A DNA stretch of 64,000 nucleotides from Cystobasidium ongulense (Eukaryota > Basidiomycota > Cystobasidiomycetes > Cystobasidiales > Cystobasidiaceae). The stretch covers positions 2,032,975-2,096,974 of the forward strand of contig BQUP01000003.1 of the NCBI GenBank assembly GCA_022835595.1, read 5' to 3'. Shown here piece after piece: positions 48,863 through 60,001 of the stretch (within the stretch, counting starts at the first letter, position 1; each line of letters begins with the position of its first letter). The translations under genes and the position numbers were made by a program. The notes below the pieces were generated by a model, which was not told the origin of the DNA, did no database searches, and saw only the letters and a list, made by a program, of their open reading frames with translations.

Positions 48863-50014
48863 CTCGTGGCTCGTGTCTTTGCTATCTGAAATGAGTGAAC
48901 TTGGTTTGTACAGTGTATGCGGAACTTTAAAGAAGTGAGTGGGTGTCGCTTGTATGAGAGAAGTTATATAGATGATGTGTGGGTGTACCAGGTTGACTAG
49001 CAACGTCTGGAGCAGGGAGAATGTGAGAGGTGTGAAATGTAAAGTGCGAGCTGAGAAAAGGAAAGGAAAGGAGCTGAATCTGGAGCAGGTCTGCATTTAT
49101 ACTGTTCACAAGTGGGGAGCCAGATCACAGCCTTTGGAGGGTCGTATGACCCAGGCTATGTTGCATAAAAGTGAGGGATCCGAAGAGGGTCACAGGATCT
49201 CTTGTGCGTATGGATGCCGGTGTGCAGTGGATCGTGTAAGTCTTGGCTGTGCAGCCTCTCCTTGGCGTGGTCGTAGTGTGCCACGACGGTGGACAGATTC
49301 CGCAAACAGGGCTTGTAGAGGCTAGCTGTCATATCTTCTCTTCGAGAGCGGTTGTTCCTTCCTCACGAAGGATCATCCATGAAGTAGCAAAAATTGTATA
49401 CATCTACGGGATTTGCAGTGCCGGTCCATGACTTTTTTTTCGCGCCTCGTTGCCTTTCTTTTTGGGGATATGCGCCGGAATCGCCAGGCTCTGACTCGTG
49501 AAATCAAGGCTATGTCTCGCTCTCGGCAAGTATGCTAAAACATCGGATGTTGACCTAAAGCCGAGGGATATTAGCGAGTCGATACGCTCACGCGTCTGTC
49601 AATCCAACATGGCGGCAGGATTGGAACACCTAAACGACTGAACTGATTTGCTCAGGAATTGTAAATGTCGAAAAGTATTCATGCAGTAGTAGGACTCTTT
49701 ATAGCATGTCAGCTTTTCTGGTATTGATAAATTGTCTTGACGCCTGGATGCATCCCAGCTGACTGCCCAGTCGGCATCTCTCATGGCACATCTTGTTCAT
49801 AGTGATTGAATTGTTCAGCATTTCCATCGCGCAAGGCCAGAAGCTTGTCGGTTTTTAGAGGTTGTGTCGGTGTAGTGCCTACCCTGAGTACCCTGAGTAC
49901 CCGATTGGCCCGCGGACGAACACGCCACACAGCGAGCCAGCCAGATCTCGAGGCCACTTCCAAGAACCAGGCAGCTTTCCCATCCACCACAACCGTCCAC
50001 AGCAATCAGCACAG
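48863..50014. other. Upstream region of barrel A, duplicated
   Basis: Non-coding part of unit A. It contains the barrel A promoter and, at its right end, the former NDUFV1 5' flank (ATTGG at 49914-49918). A short tandem repeat of ACCCTGAGT lies near 49881-49899. No intact gene is seen in it. Confidence 0.65.
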
Positions 50015-50406
50015 ATGGTCAAGCACTGTTTGAAGACGTCACACTAAGGATATACATGTAAAAGACAGTCGTGATACGCACTAAAAAATGGCGTCCAGTT
50101 TCGGAGACCTTGGCCACCTACTGATCTTCTGACAGTGGCACCAACGCTTTCTCGCTGTTCAACTGCGCGAACAGGAGGTTTCGCTAGCTTTCTGGATACT
50201 CGGGGACTTGAAACAGTACTGTGAGTGACTGGCTTTGGGGTCTTTAAGAGTTTATGCGCTGTGGCATTGATGCTGGTGGTGACTTTCCAAGCGATGAGGC
50301 TCCTCGACTTGTTTTGCAAGCAGACGATAGAGGTCGTGAGTAGTAAGCAGAGTATTGTGCAAACAACCAGAGCAAGGTAAAAGAAAGAGTGTGGTTGTCT
50401 GGTCAT
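50015..50406 (-). pseudogene. Truncated pirin copy (exon 1, intron 1, start of exon 2)
   Basis: The frame from ATG at 50406 encodes a diverged membrane segment (FFYLALVVCTILCLLLTTSIV) and then a nearly unchanged pirin N-terminus (SSPRVSRKLAKPPVRAVEQR, GATVRRSVGGQGLRNWTPF). The copy then runs through intron 1 into about 11 bases of exon 2 and stops at the duplication junction. The whole cupin core (HPHRG onwards) is absent, so no functional pirin can result. In place of the rest, the sequence continues into the NDUFV1-type 5' flank in antisense. The internal Met used in pirin is Val here. A transcript could at most encode a small membrane peptide. Confidence 0.88.
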
Positions 50407-50779
50407 TTATAGGTGAGGAAGTGAAAAACGGCGAAGTGCGTGTACGCGATTTTCGAATTGGGAAGCTGACAAGGCAAGAGCAAGCTACCGTAAGCAGGAA
50501 TTGTGCCGCAAGCCACCTCAGTAGTAGTCTGTAAGGACGTTAATATTGGGGAAAGATCATCTACAGTGCCTGTAGGAAGTGGTGGGATCGAGCAAATCAT
50601 GAAGTGGCATCTACGTCTTCATCCCTTCGCAAATTTTGTCGAGTCTTGTTTCATTGCTACGCGATCAAACTCAAGTGCTAAAAGCCAAAAGTCGTCAACG
50701 ATCCAGCGCATGTCAACAACAAGGATAAGAGATTGAGATTGAATAGTCAGACCTCCGGCTAGCGGCGGCCACGACCGAC
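50407..50779. other. Diverged flank within unit B
   Basis: Corresponds in position to 47743-48276 of unit A but matches only in the first 70 or so bases. No gene is seen. Confidence 0.5.
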
Positions 50780-51382
50780 CTATGCGTGAAGGACTTGTGG
50801 CTCATCCCAAAGTATTGTCCATTCCAAGACATCGAGGGGACTTGCGGGATCGAATCCAAGTGCTGTCGAGCCTTTTGGATCAACATCGACGGAGGAGGGC
50901 CCGTAGTCAACCCCGTTTAGTTCACAACGCTGCGTATAGTCTCTCGGCAACACATTACCTGGAAAAAGGTGGATCCAAACGTTATCAGCGAAGCTCTACA
51001 CAACCACAGTAATATCCTTATCTTGCTTACGGTCCATTAATACAGCAGTCAGCTCATTGTTATTTCTCAGGTTACGGAGGTGAATTTTCTTGCCGCAGAC
51101 AGGGTTAGCATTCGGATTTTCGCCCACTTTTGTCTCGTCGAAAATTGCAGCTGGGATTGAAGTGTAGCTGAAGCCAGATGCAGCGATTGTTGTGTCGGTC
51201 CAATTGCAAGCAGAGGGATTTGTATCGGGCATGGACCCAATGTGCGTAGTGAAGCATGCTTTCCCCGACCCAGTGGCACGCTTTGACAAGGTCGTCGATG
51301 ATTCGCTCGCAGATTTGAGAGGCATACTTAGAACAGAAGCTGTTGACATGGCCAGCATGCCAAGGCTTGCTTGCAGATGCAT
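50780..51382 (-). CDS. Small secreted double-psi-beta-barrel (RlpA/expansin-like) protein B
   Basis: Two exons, 51031-51382 and 50780-50958, phase 1; 176 residues. The signal peptide is MHLQASLGMLAMSTASVLS. Four Cys align with protein A (KACFTTHI, SACNWT, PVCGKK and QRCELN). It also shares GKKIHLRN, AVLMDR, the closing GPSSVDVDPKGSTALGF and LDVLEW. The intron sits at the identical place, directly after the first base of the Arg codon of (V/M)DR. By eye identity to A is roughly one third, far lower than in the flanks. It is transcribed divergently from NDUFV1. Function is unknown beyond the family link to cell-wall or effector-type secreted proteins. Confidence 0.8.
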
Positions 51383-52427
51383 AGTCTTTCTTGAAGGCTG
51401 TGTAAGGTGGAGGTACGAGGAAAAGTCGGCCTTGGATCGAGGCTGTGGTAGCAGTAGTCTTGGGTCACCCAGATGGCTCGTCAGTGGGATAATATAGAGT
51501 ATACGGGTTGATGTGTCTTTGTCTGGTGAAAGGTGGGTATCCAGACGTGTCAGTCTAAGAGAGGGGTAAGTGTCTTTTTAAAATGTACGGGTTTTGCTTG
51601 TATGGGAGAGCTTGTATGTATAATGCGTGAGTGAACCAGATTGACTAGCAACGTCCGGAGCAGGGCGAATGTGAATAGTGAGAAGTGAGATGTGTGATGT
51701 GCGAGTTGAGAAAAGGAAAGGAAAGGGGCTGAATCTGGAGCAGGTCTGCTTTTATACTGTTCACAAGTGGGGGGCCAGATCACAGCCTTTGGAGGGTCGT
51801 ATGACCCAGGCTATGTTGCATAAAAGTGAGGGATCCGAAGAAGGTCACAGGATCTCTTGTGCGTATGGATGCCGGTGTGCAGTGTATCGTGTAAGTCTTG
51901 GCTGCGGAGCCTCTCCATGGCGTGGTCGTAGTGTGCCACGACGGTAAAACGTGTCCGCAAACAGGGCTTGTAGAGGCTAGCTATCATGTCTGCTCTTCGA
52001 GAGCGGTTGTTCCTTCCTCACGAAGGATCATCCATGAAGTAGCAAAAATTGTATATATCTACGGGATTTGCAGTGCCGATCCATGACTTTTTTTCCGCGC
52101 CTCGTTGCCTTTCTTTTTAGGGATATGCGCCGGAATCGCCAGGCTCTGACTCGTGAAATCAAGGCTATGTCTCGCTCTCGGCTAGTATGCTAAAACATCG
52201 GATGTTGACCTAAAGCCGAGGGATATTAGCGAGTCGATACGCTCACGCGTCTGTCTATCCGACACGGCGGCAGTATTGGAACACCTAAACGATTGAATTG
52301 ATCTGCTCAGGAGCTGGAAATGTCGAAAAGTATTAATGCAGTAGTAGGACTCTTTATAGCATGTCAGCTTTTCTGGTATTGATAAATTGTCTTGACGCCT
52401 GGATGCATCCCAGCTGACTGCCCAGTC

Positions 52428-52437
52428 NNNNNNNNNN
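52428..52437. other. Assembly gap (10 N)
   Basis: Ten undetermined bases inside the duplicated segment. Unit A has about 140 bases (49773-49912) between the same flanks, CCCAGTC and GATTGGCCCG, so the placeholder is probably shorter than the real sequence. Confidence 0.95.
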
Positions 52438-52438
52438 G

Positions 52439-52443
52439 ATTGG
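52439..52443 (-). promoter_or_regulatory. Candidate CCAAT box upstream of NDUFV1
   Basis: ATTGG (CCAAT on the minus strand) lies about 110 bases before the NDUFV1 start codon. HAP-type factors bind CCAAT at respiratory genes in yeasts. The same box is kept in unit A at 49914-49918, where NDUFV1 itself is missing. Confidence 0.3.
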
Positions 52444-52550
52444 CCCGCGGACGAACACGCCACACAGCGAGCCAGCCAGATCTCGAGGCCACTTCCAAGA
52501 ACCAGGCAGCTTTCCCATCCACCACAACCGTCCACAGCAATTAGCACATC

Positions 52551-54689
52551 ATGCTGCAGCGTACACTCCCCTCAAGCTCGCGGACGGCAGCGCGTTCACT
52601 CTCGCGTGCTCGATGCATTCTCCCACCCACTGCAGCAGCAGCAGCAGCAACAGTTGGAATCGCAAGACGGTCATTCGCATCGAGCAGTTCGAGCAGACTT
52701 GCTGAAGTCCAGGATGCTCCTCAGCCTAAGAAGCGTGTGTATGGTGGTCTCAGAGACCAGGATAGGATATTCAGCAATGTGCGTGGTATTCATCCCGCAG
52801 CGTAAACTGGTTGACTGATCCTTTCCATGCTCGCTTCTGGATTTTGAATCGCTCGCTCCACATTACGCGCTCTATGATTCTACTACGCTGTGCAGGCCTA
52901 CCTTGTCCACGACTGGAAGCTCAAGGGTGCTCAGGTGAGTCTAGCTGTCGCTTCACAAGCCTTCCGCAGCATAGCATTCTAATCAATTCAATTTCCCCCG
53001 ATCTCTGTGTCGACTTGTAGACTCGAGGTGACTGGCACAGAACGAAGGATATCCTAGACAAAGGACACGATTGGATCATTTCACAAGTGAAAGCTTCAGG
53101 ATTAAGAGGTCGAGGAGGTGCTGGATTTCCATCAGGTCTCAAATGGTCATTCATGAACAAGCCAGGCGCTGAACAAGGAATGAAAGATGGCAGATATCTA
53201 GTAGTCAACGCAGATGAGGGAGAACCTGGTACCTGCAAAGACAGAGAAATCATGAGAGGTGACCCTCATAAGCTTATCGAGGGATGTCTTGTTGCTGGTC
53301 GGGCCATGCAAGCTACAGCTGGTAAGTCGGTCCGCAAATGGCTCGATTGGCCTTGTTCCGACTGGTCAGCTAAACCTCACCTTGCCCTTCCTCTCTTCCT
53401 ACAGCCTACATCTACATCCGAGGAGAATTCTACCAAGAAGCCAACCATCTCCAAGTAGCCATTGACGAAGCCTACAAAGCTGGTTTCCTAGGAAAGAACG
53501 CCTGCAATTCAGGCTACGATTTTGATGTTTACGTTCATCGAGGAGCAGGCGCATACATCTGTGGAGAAGAAACAGCATTAATAGAGTCTATCGAAGGAAA
53601 ACAGGGCAAACCAAGACTAAAGCCACCTTTCCCTGCCGATGTTGGATTATTCGGACGTCCCACAACAGTCGCAAATGTTGAAACTGTAGCTGTCGCTCCT
53701 ACAATTATTAGAAGAGGAGCTGCTTGGTTTGATGCTTTCGGAAGAGATAGAAATTCAGGTACTAAGTTATTATGCATATCTGGTCATGTCAATAAGCCTT
53801 GTGTCGTAGAGGAGGAAATGTCGATTCCTTTGAAGGAATTGATTGAGAAACATTGTGGTGGCGTTAAAGGTGGATGGGATAATCTACTAGGTATCGTTCC
53901 TGGTGGTTCTTCAGTTCCTGTACTCAACAAGGAAGAGTGCGAGACTGCTTTGTAAGTGAAGTCGTGATCTTAGCTTGTTTACTATATGCTAAGATCGCTT
54001 CTTGATTCTCTTCAGAATGGACTTTGATTCGCTCAAGGATCTAGGAAGTGGTCTAGGAACAGGAGCTGTTATCGTAATGGACAAGTCTACAGATATAGTT
54101 CAAGCTATTGCACGTTTCTCAAAGTTCTATGCTCACGAGTCATGTGGACAATGTGAGTTTTCATATCTTTTCCAAGCTAGTCAATGGTTCTATCGCTGAT
54201 TGATGCTCTCCTCACAGGCACACCTTGCCGAGAGGGAACAACATGGATGATGAACATGATGGATAGAATGGTAGGCTTCCTGTCACATATCCGGCACTAG
54301 AGAAAGGAGTGAAGACTGATCATTTTTGTATGCTTTGTCAGGTCGAAGGACGTGCCGCTGAACGTGAAGTCGATATGCTTTACGAGCTGACACGCCAGAT
54401 TGAAGGACGTGAGTAACGCAATGCTTGAGTAAATGTGAGCGAACCTTAGCTGACACGTTTCTATTCTGCAGACACCATCTGCGCCCTCGGAGACGCGGCA
54501 GCATGGCCAATCCAAGGTCTCCTCCAACGCTTCCGCCCTGAAGTCATTGAACGCATCCGCTCTTTCAACAAGGTTAATGGGCCAGTCAAATTCGGAGGTG
54601 AACTAGCTAGCAAGGACCTACAAAAGGGCTTGCCTTCGGTTTCCTGGCCTGAGAATACCATTCCTGGACCTTCTACCTTGAGTTTGTAG
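52551..54689 (+). CDS. NDUFV1: NADH:ubiquinone oxidoreductase 51-kDa flavoprotein subunit
   Basis: Eight exons: 52551-52778, 52896-52934, 53021-53321, 53405-53951, 54016-54152, 54218-54270, 54342-54408, 54472-54689; 529 residues. The first 50 residues are rich in Arg, Ser and Ala (with a poly-Ala run from a GCA/CAG-like repeat at about 52636-52660) and form a matrix presequence. FMN/NADH-binding motifs are visible: [49 protein letters not shown] and [12 protein letters not shown]. The [4Fe-4S] N3 ligands are ESCGQCTPCREG plus the Cys of [16 protein letters not shown]. The subunit takes electrons from NADH in the complex I matrix arm. Its presence shows that this fungus keeps respiratory complex I. 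Confidence 0.97.
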
Positions 54690-55454
54690 GGAGGGTCTTT
54701 CATCCTATAATACTCAATGCATGAGCTCTCTTTATATATCTATATAATGTACAAGCCTGGTACTAGCTCTTTCTTCTACCTTTTGACTTTTCTTTCTTTC
54801 TCCTCTTTTGTTTGTATGTACTCGATTGTGTGCTCATGTATGTACGCTTCACTTCGTCCAGCTTCACGGCGGGAATGCCCTGCAATCAGCATCCATTTCA
54901 CCATGCTTGAAGGTCCCTCGCATCGCATCATGGTGAACTATCCGTGATAATGTCACATTGTCGCATCTTTTGCGTTGTTCGGGGTCTCTCTCACCTTTGA
55001 CTTTTTCTCGATCTGCGGTCGATCAGCGCATCTTCGTGTTCGACTACACCGCGAGAACAGTTGCTCAATTGTCCGTCCACTACTACTACTACTACTACTC
55101 GCTACTTGGAATCACCGACACAGACCACATTCGATAGTGACTCGGACACGACAGCACACCGTCAGCACGGCATTCGCGGTGGTCTCGGCCAGTCTCAGCG
55201 AGAGAGAGGGAGAGAGCGCACCATCCACACGTGCAGCCAGCGAGCGAGCGACGGCGACGGCGAGGCATACACCACCTCAGGCTAGACACCCGCCGGCAGC
55301 GCACACTCGACTAGACAAGACCTACACGGTAGCTGCCTCGCGCCATCGCTGCCACTGTCCGCATAGTGCACGACTCGCCAAAAGGCCCTCTCGATACACG
55401 CACCGCACCCACTTGACCCCCAGCAACGCATTCACTCAATAAGCATCTCCCGCC
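54690..55454. other. Intergenic region upstream of the G-beta gene
   Basis: NDUFV1 3' flank and G-beta promoter/leader. It includes an ACT microsatellite and a purine-rich patch near 55198-55220. No gene is seen. Confidence 0.55.
55079..55099 (+). repeat. (ACT)7 microsatellite
   Basis: Seven perfect ACT triplets in the 5' flank of the G-beta gene, about 355 bases before its ATG. Confidence 0.95.
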
Positions 55455-57181
55455 ATGGCGTCGACAGAGATCCAGGAAAAGGTGAGTTTCATTCATGCGA
55501 GTACTCTGCACATTCAAGGCTGACTGCTGGCCTGCCTGCTTGCCCTGACCGCCCCCGAACCACCCACACCACACTCGGACACGACTCAAATCGCAGATTG
55601 CAGCGGCGAGAAGAGAAGCCGAAGTGCTCAAGGAGAAGATTCGAGCAAAGAGGGAGCAATTAGCTGATACCAGCTGTGAGTGTCTGCGACTGCATTGCAT
55701 ATCATCATTCTCGCCGTGTCATTGGCCCTCCTCCGCTGTCGTCCGCCTCGAGCGGCCCTGCGCTCGCTCGCTCGCTCGACTTTGTGCGGGCATCAATGCG
55801 CGTGCCTTAACGGAAAGCATAACCAGAAGCACATCCAGCAGGGGGGCAGCCATCTACAACACTCTATCATCTATCGGCCTGCCTGCCCAAATCTACCTGT
55901 CAAAACCCACTGACATGTCTCTCCTCCTGCCTCGTTCTTCTAACTCCAGTACGAATTATGGCAAACGAAATAGAAGCACTCCCCCGGGTCGCAATGCGCC
56001 CACGCAAAACTTTAAAAGGGCATTTAGCAAAAATATACGCAATGCATTGGGCACAAGACAAAAGACATTTAGTATCTGCTTCTCAAGATGGTAAATTGAT
56101 TGTTTGGGATGCATATACCTCGAATAAAGTTCATGCTATTCCATTGAGGAGTAGCTGGGTTATGACTTGTGCTTACGCTCCAAGTGGTAATTTCGTAGCT
56201 TGCGGTGGTTTAGATAATATTTGCTCTATTTACAACCTTAGATCTAATCAATCTAATGGTAGTGCTGGTCCTGGCGCAGGCGCAGCGGGACAAGGTGGAA
56301 GTACTATCAAGGTTGCGAGGGAACTATCAGCTCATACGGGATATCTATCATGCTGTAGATTCTTGAACGATAGACAGATTCTTACCTCATCAGGTGATAT
56401 GACATGCATGCTCTGGGATATCGATGCTGGCATGAGAGTCATTGAGTTCAATGATCATACCGGGGATGTAATGAGGTGGGTCGAAATTCAGCATTTGACT
56501 ATTGAAGGACGTGTTTGTGGGAAAGTGCTGATTGATGCCCATGTTATATTCGCAGTCTATCCCTCGGATCAAACCAAAACATCTTCGTATCTGGCGCTTG
56601 CGATGCTACCGCCAAAGTATGGGATATACGGACAGGAAAAGCAGTACAGACTTTTATTGGACATGAATCGGACATCAATGCAGTACAGTAAGGCGCTGAC
56701 TATCCAAACCAAGTCAAAATGCATTCCGATGCTGATGACTCTTGTCTGATTTGCCCGTCAACAGATTCTTCCCCTCAGGCGATGCTTTCGCATCAGGATC
56801 AGACGATGCATCATGCCGACTCTTCGATTTAAGAGCAGACAGAGAACTAAATCAATACACCCATGATAATGTTCTATGCGGTATCACATCAGTTGCATTC
56901 TCTGCTTCTGGTAGATTACTATTCGCTGGTTACGACGATTTCAACTGTAACGTTTGGGATACCTTGAAAGGAGAAAGAGTAGGAGTACTTTCAGGTCATG
57001 AGAATAGAGTTTCTTGTCTGGGAGTTAGTAGCGATGGAATGGCTTTGTGCACTGGTTCTTGGGATTCTACTTTGAAGGTATGTCAACTCTCTTTCTACGC
57101 ATTACATCTTACATCTTAAGAATTTCAGTCATATGCTGACTATCGCTCTTTTCCCTTTGTTATAAGATCTGGACTTGGTAA
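55455..57181 (+). CDS. GPB1: Heterotrimeric G-protein beta subunit
   Basis: Six exons: 55455-55481, 55597-55675, 55950-56475, 56556-56687, 56765-57077, 57167-57181; 363 residues, the usual length. The N-terminal coiled coil that binds G-gamma reads [20 protein letters not shown]. Seven WD repeats follow, for example [109 protein letters not shown] and [14 protein letters not shown]. Conservation is very high, so the identity is firm. In fungi G-beta acts in pheromone response and cAMP signalling. The stop follows a 15-base terminal exon encoding IWTW. Confidence 0.96.
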
Positions 57182-58332
57182 ACAGAGTGACGGCTGTCTG
57201 CGAATTAGGGAAAGTTGGTGCCAGATAGAGCGATTACTCTCCTCCCTCTGGTCTTCTCTGCCTATCTTTCAATTATCAAAATCAGTCACGCCAAAGGCTG
57301 GCAATCCCCAGATATCTTGAGGTGTCTCTTCTTCAATTCATAATCTAAGGTATAAGGAAAAGAGAGATTGTTACTTCCAAGAACGATATGACGATTCCTT
57401 TCCACTTTTCAGTTTTACGTTCTACCCCTTATACGAAGTCTCGGTATCCAGCAATAAGTACCTTTTGTGCCTTATCATTCACTGTTACCATTATATCTTT
57501 TTTACCAAGAACACTCTTTGAAGTCCCCTTAGTCTCCTTCCTATAAACATCTTTGCCCCAATTACCCATTCTTACTTTCACAACTGTCTCTGCTTTCTAT
57601 CAATTTTAGGATTATGTGTCTTTGACTACCCTCATTTTATACTTGTTTACCGATGTCGTATATCATACAATCAGTTCTGATGGCTCCTTAGAATGCTATA
57701 CCCCCCGCTCTGTCTCTTATTCTCTTTCTATCTCTCTTCTCTTAGCCGATATCAGTCAGTCTATATATCCTTCTTAGAAGAACCAGGTTTGGCAACTGTG
57801 AAGAGGGTAGACTGTCTTGAATAATAGAACAAGCAATGAAATGCGAGAAGCTATACTTTCTTATCTTTCCATCTGAAGAATGTGCTTTACGAATAATAGT
57901 GTCTGACTTCAACGCCACCGTGTTGTTTATTGACGAAAACGCGACTCTGAAAGTGAGTGCGATGCGATGCAAGATGGTCGAGCAGCGCAGACGAGCGAGC
58001 AGCGTTTGCAGTCATTTAGTCATGCAGTAATTCCCCAAGACGATGTGTGTGCTCGTCCTGCTGGCTTGCTTGCCTCCACTTGCTCTCTCCTCCAAGGCAT
58101 CCATTCCAGCAGCTTGGGTCGTCTCTATTCCATACATACAACAAGTCCCACGACTCGTCGAGACTGCTGTGCGGCCTAGACTCCATCCTCCTGCATCGTC
58201 ATCTGCATATCCATCAGTCTCTCCACCACTGCAAGTCACCTACGACCGACAGACATCCAAGCTCAGGCCACGGCAGACGACGCGCGAAGAGGACATAGAC
58301 GTACACGCCAGAGTCGCACAATCGTTTAAAAG
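57182..58332. other. Intergenic region, pyrimidine-rich
   Basis: The first 550 bases are strongly T/C-rich (for example 57390-57640) and probably include the G-beta 3' UTR. The last 350 bases lead to the PLC-like gene. Short ORFs near 57967-58336 have no domain signal. Confidence 0.5.
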
Positions 58333-60001
58333 ATGAACACTTTCACCAAGACAGTAGCACTTGCTGCTACGGCTGCACTGCTTCTATGCTCGGAAAGCGG
58401 GCATGCGCAGTCCACCTGCAACGGACACGCTGAGCTGGTGAGTCGCGAGCGAGGCTGGCAGGCGACGGACAGGCCAGCAAACCTCACACAACAGCCTGTA
58501 GGACGTACCTCTACAGATGAGCTGACCACAGTATGCTATCCTTTTGTAATCCTCGCAGTGCTCGCGTCAATACAGCAATGTGAGTTCAGCACTGGTCCCT
58601 CTGGAGCGCCATCACACCTGATCTGACACGCCCTTATTCAATTCATAATCGACCCAAATCAAATTATACAGGTTTCATACATCGGAGCACACAACTCGTA
58701 CAGTGTTCAAGCAGGCTCATTAGCATCGAACCAGAACTACGATGTTACAACGCAATTAGACAATGGCGTCAGAATGCTACAAAATCAAGGTCATAGTCAA
58801 GATAATTCGATACATTTGTGTCATTCTTCGTGTTTACTACTTGATGCTGGTCCTATTACCGACTACCTTGGTAAAGTTAGAACTTGGTTGGACGAAAACC
58901 CTAATGAGGTCGTCACTATTCTCTGGGTAAATCAAGATAACATGTGAGTGTTTAATGTTTCACATTTCTGATGGACAGGGTGACTTGAGGTACAGTCCAA
59001 CTGATCTACTGTAATACTGCTTTACCAGACCCGTCGCACAATGGGGAGAAGCGTACGCTGCTGTAGGATTGGATCAAATGTCCTACGTGCCCACGACAAC
59101 TCCAGTAGCATACAACGCGTGGCCCACACTTCAAGAACTTATCTCGTCTGGGAAGAGGCTAGTCAGCTTTATGGATTATAATGCTGATTACTCTAGCGTG
59201 AACTACATTCTGGATCATTGTAAGTGTTCTATCCCTCAATACAGAGTGTCAAAACCACATGCATCTCCGATGCTGAACATTCGGGTTTCTCTACAGTCAC
59301 ACATTTCTGGGAGAACCCTTATGATCAGACCGATGCTACTTTCCCTTGCACGATAGATAGAGGAACGGCTGAAACTCCAATGTACATGATGAATCGTAAG
59401 TATAACACGTCAAACCATCCTTTTCAAGCAAAAATCGACGGCAAGGATACTCGCTGACTCTGCATCGATCCTTTAATTTGCAGACTACCTCGATAAAAAT
59501 CTCACCTTTTTCGGATCGCAAATCCCAATCCCAGATACTGACAATACAGAATCTACAAATGCCGTTTCTGGTTCTTCTTCACTTGGTCAGAACGCTGCTG
59601 AATGTGCTGCTCAACATGGTCAAAATCCTACTTTTTTACTTGTTGATTTTGTAAGTTCGCTTTGAATCAGATTCTGTCCAGATGGAATGCCAGTCTAATG
59701 GAAAAGAACAAAACAGTACGACGTCAAAGATGGAAGTGTCTTTGAAGTAGCTGCCAATCTGAATGGAGTACAATATACACCCACTACAATGGGCAATGGG
59801 ACAGCCGTAGCATCACCAGCTTCTTCCGGGTCATCAGGTTCGAAATCATCGAGTTCATCTGCTGGTACATCACAAAGGACGGGATCTGTTAGCTCCAACA
59901 GCAACAATACAGGTGCTGCTTCGATGAACGTGCAGCAAAACTCGATGATGGCAGGCTTACTAGGCCTGTTGGCGATCTCATTGGCTACTCTAGCTTGGTG
60001 A
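58333..60001 (+). CDS. GPI-anchored PLC-like phosphodiesterase
   Basis: Seven exons: 58333-58437, 58559-58579 (21 bases), 58672-58943, 59029-59219, 59297-59395, 59484-59650, 59717-60001; 379 residues. The signal peptide is TVALAATAALLLCSESGHAQ. The PI-PLC X-like barrel begins SYIGAHNSY, where the His matches the catalytic His of the family, and continues LDNGVRMLQNQGHS, HLCHSSCLLLDAGPI, NEVVTILWVN and RLVSFMDYNADY. A Ser/Gly/Thr-rich segment of about 70 residues then precedes a hydrophobic terminus (MMAGLLGLLAISLATLAW), which fits GPI attachment and cell-surface location. Fungal members are abundant but their substrates are unsettled. The second catalytic His cannot be assigned securely by eye. 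Confidence 0.88.

Larger units (their letters stand above)
47351..50014. repeat. Tandem duplication, unit A
   Basis: The left end lies inside pirin exon 2. The right end matches the base 2-3 positions before the NDUFV1 ATG in unit B. Contents: 5' part of pirin, secreted barrel protein A, and an NDUFV1-type upstream region without the gene. The segment 48993-49772 is about 97% identical by eye to 51641-52427. Unit length is about 2.66 kb. Confidence 0.85.
50015..52548. repeat. Tandem duplication, unit B
   Basis: Direct copy of 47351-50014 in the same orientation: pirin 5' fragment, barrel B, NDUFV1 upstream region. With the 10-N gap replaced by the 140 bases present in unit A, its length equals that of unit A to within a few bases. 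Confidence 0.85.
51383..52550. other. Divergent promoter of barrel B and NDUFV1
   Basis: Nearly identical to the unit A flank from 51641 on. No gene is seen. An assembly gap interrupts it. Confidence 0.65.

Noticed and set aside
55624-56094. 156-codon plus-strand ORF at the start of the G-beta gene
   Set aside because: Reads through intron 2 and then the wrong frame of exon 3; the spliced G-beta model is unambiguous.
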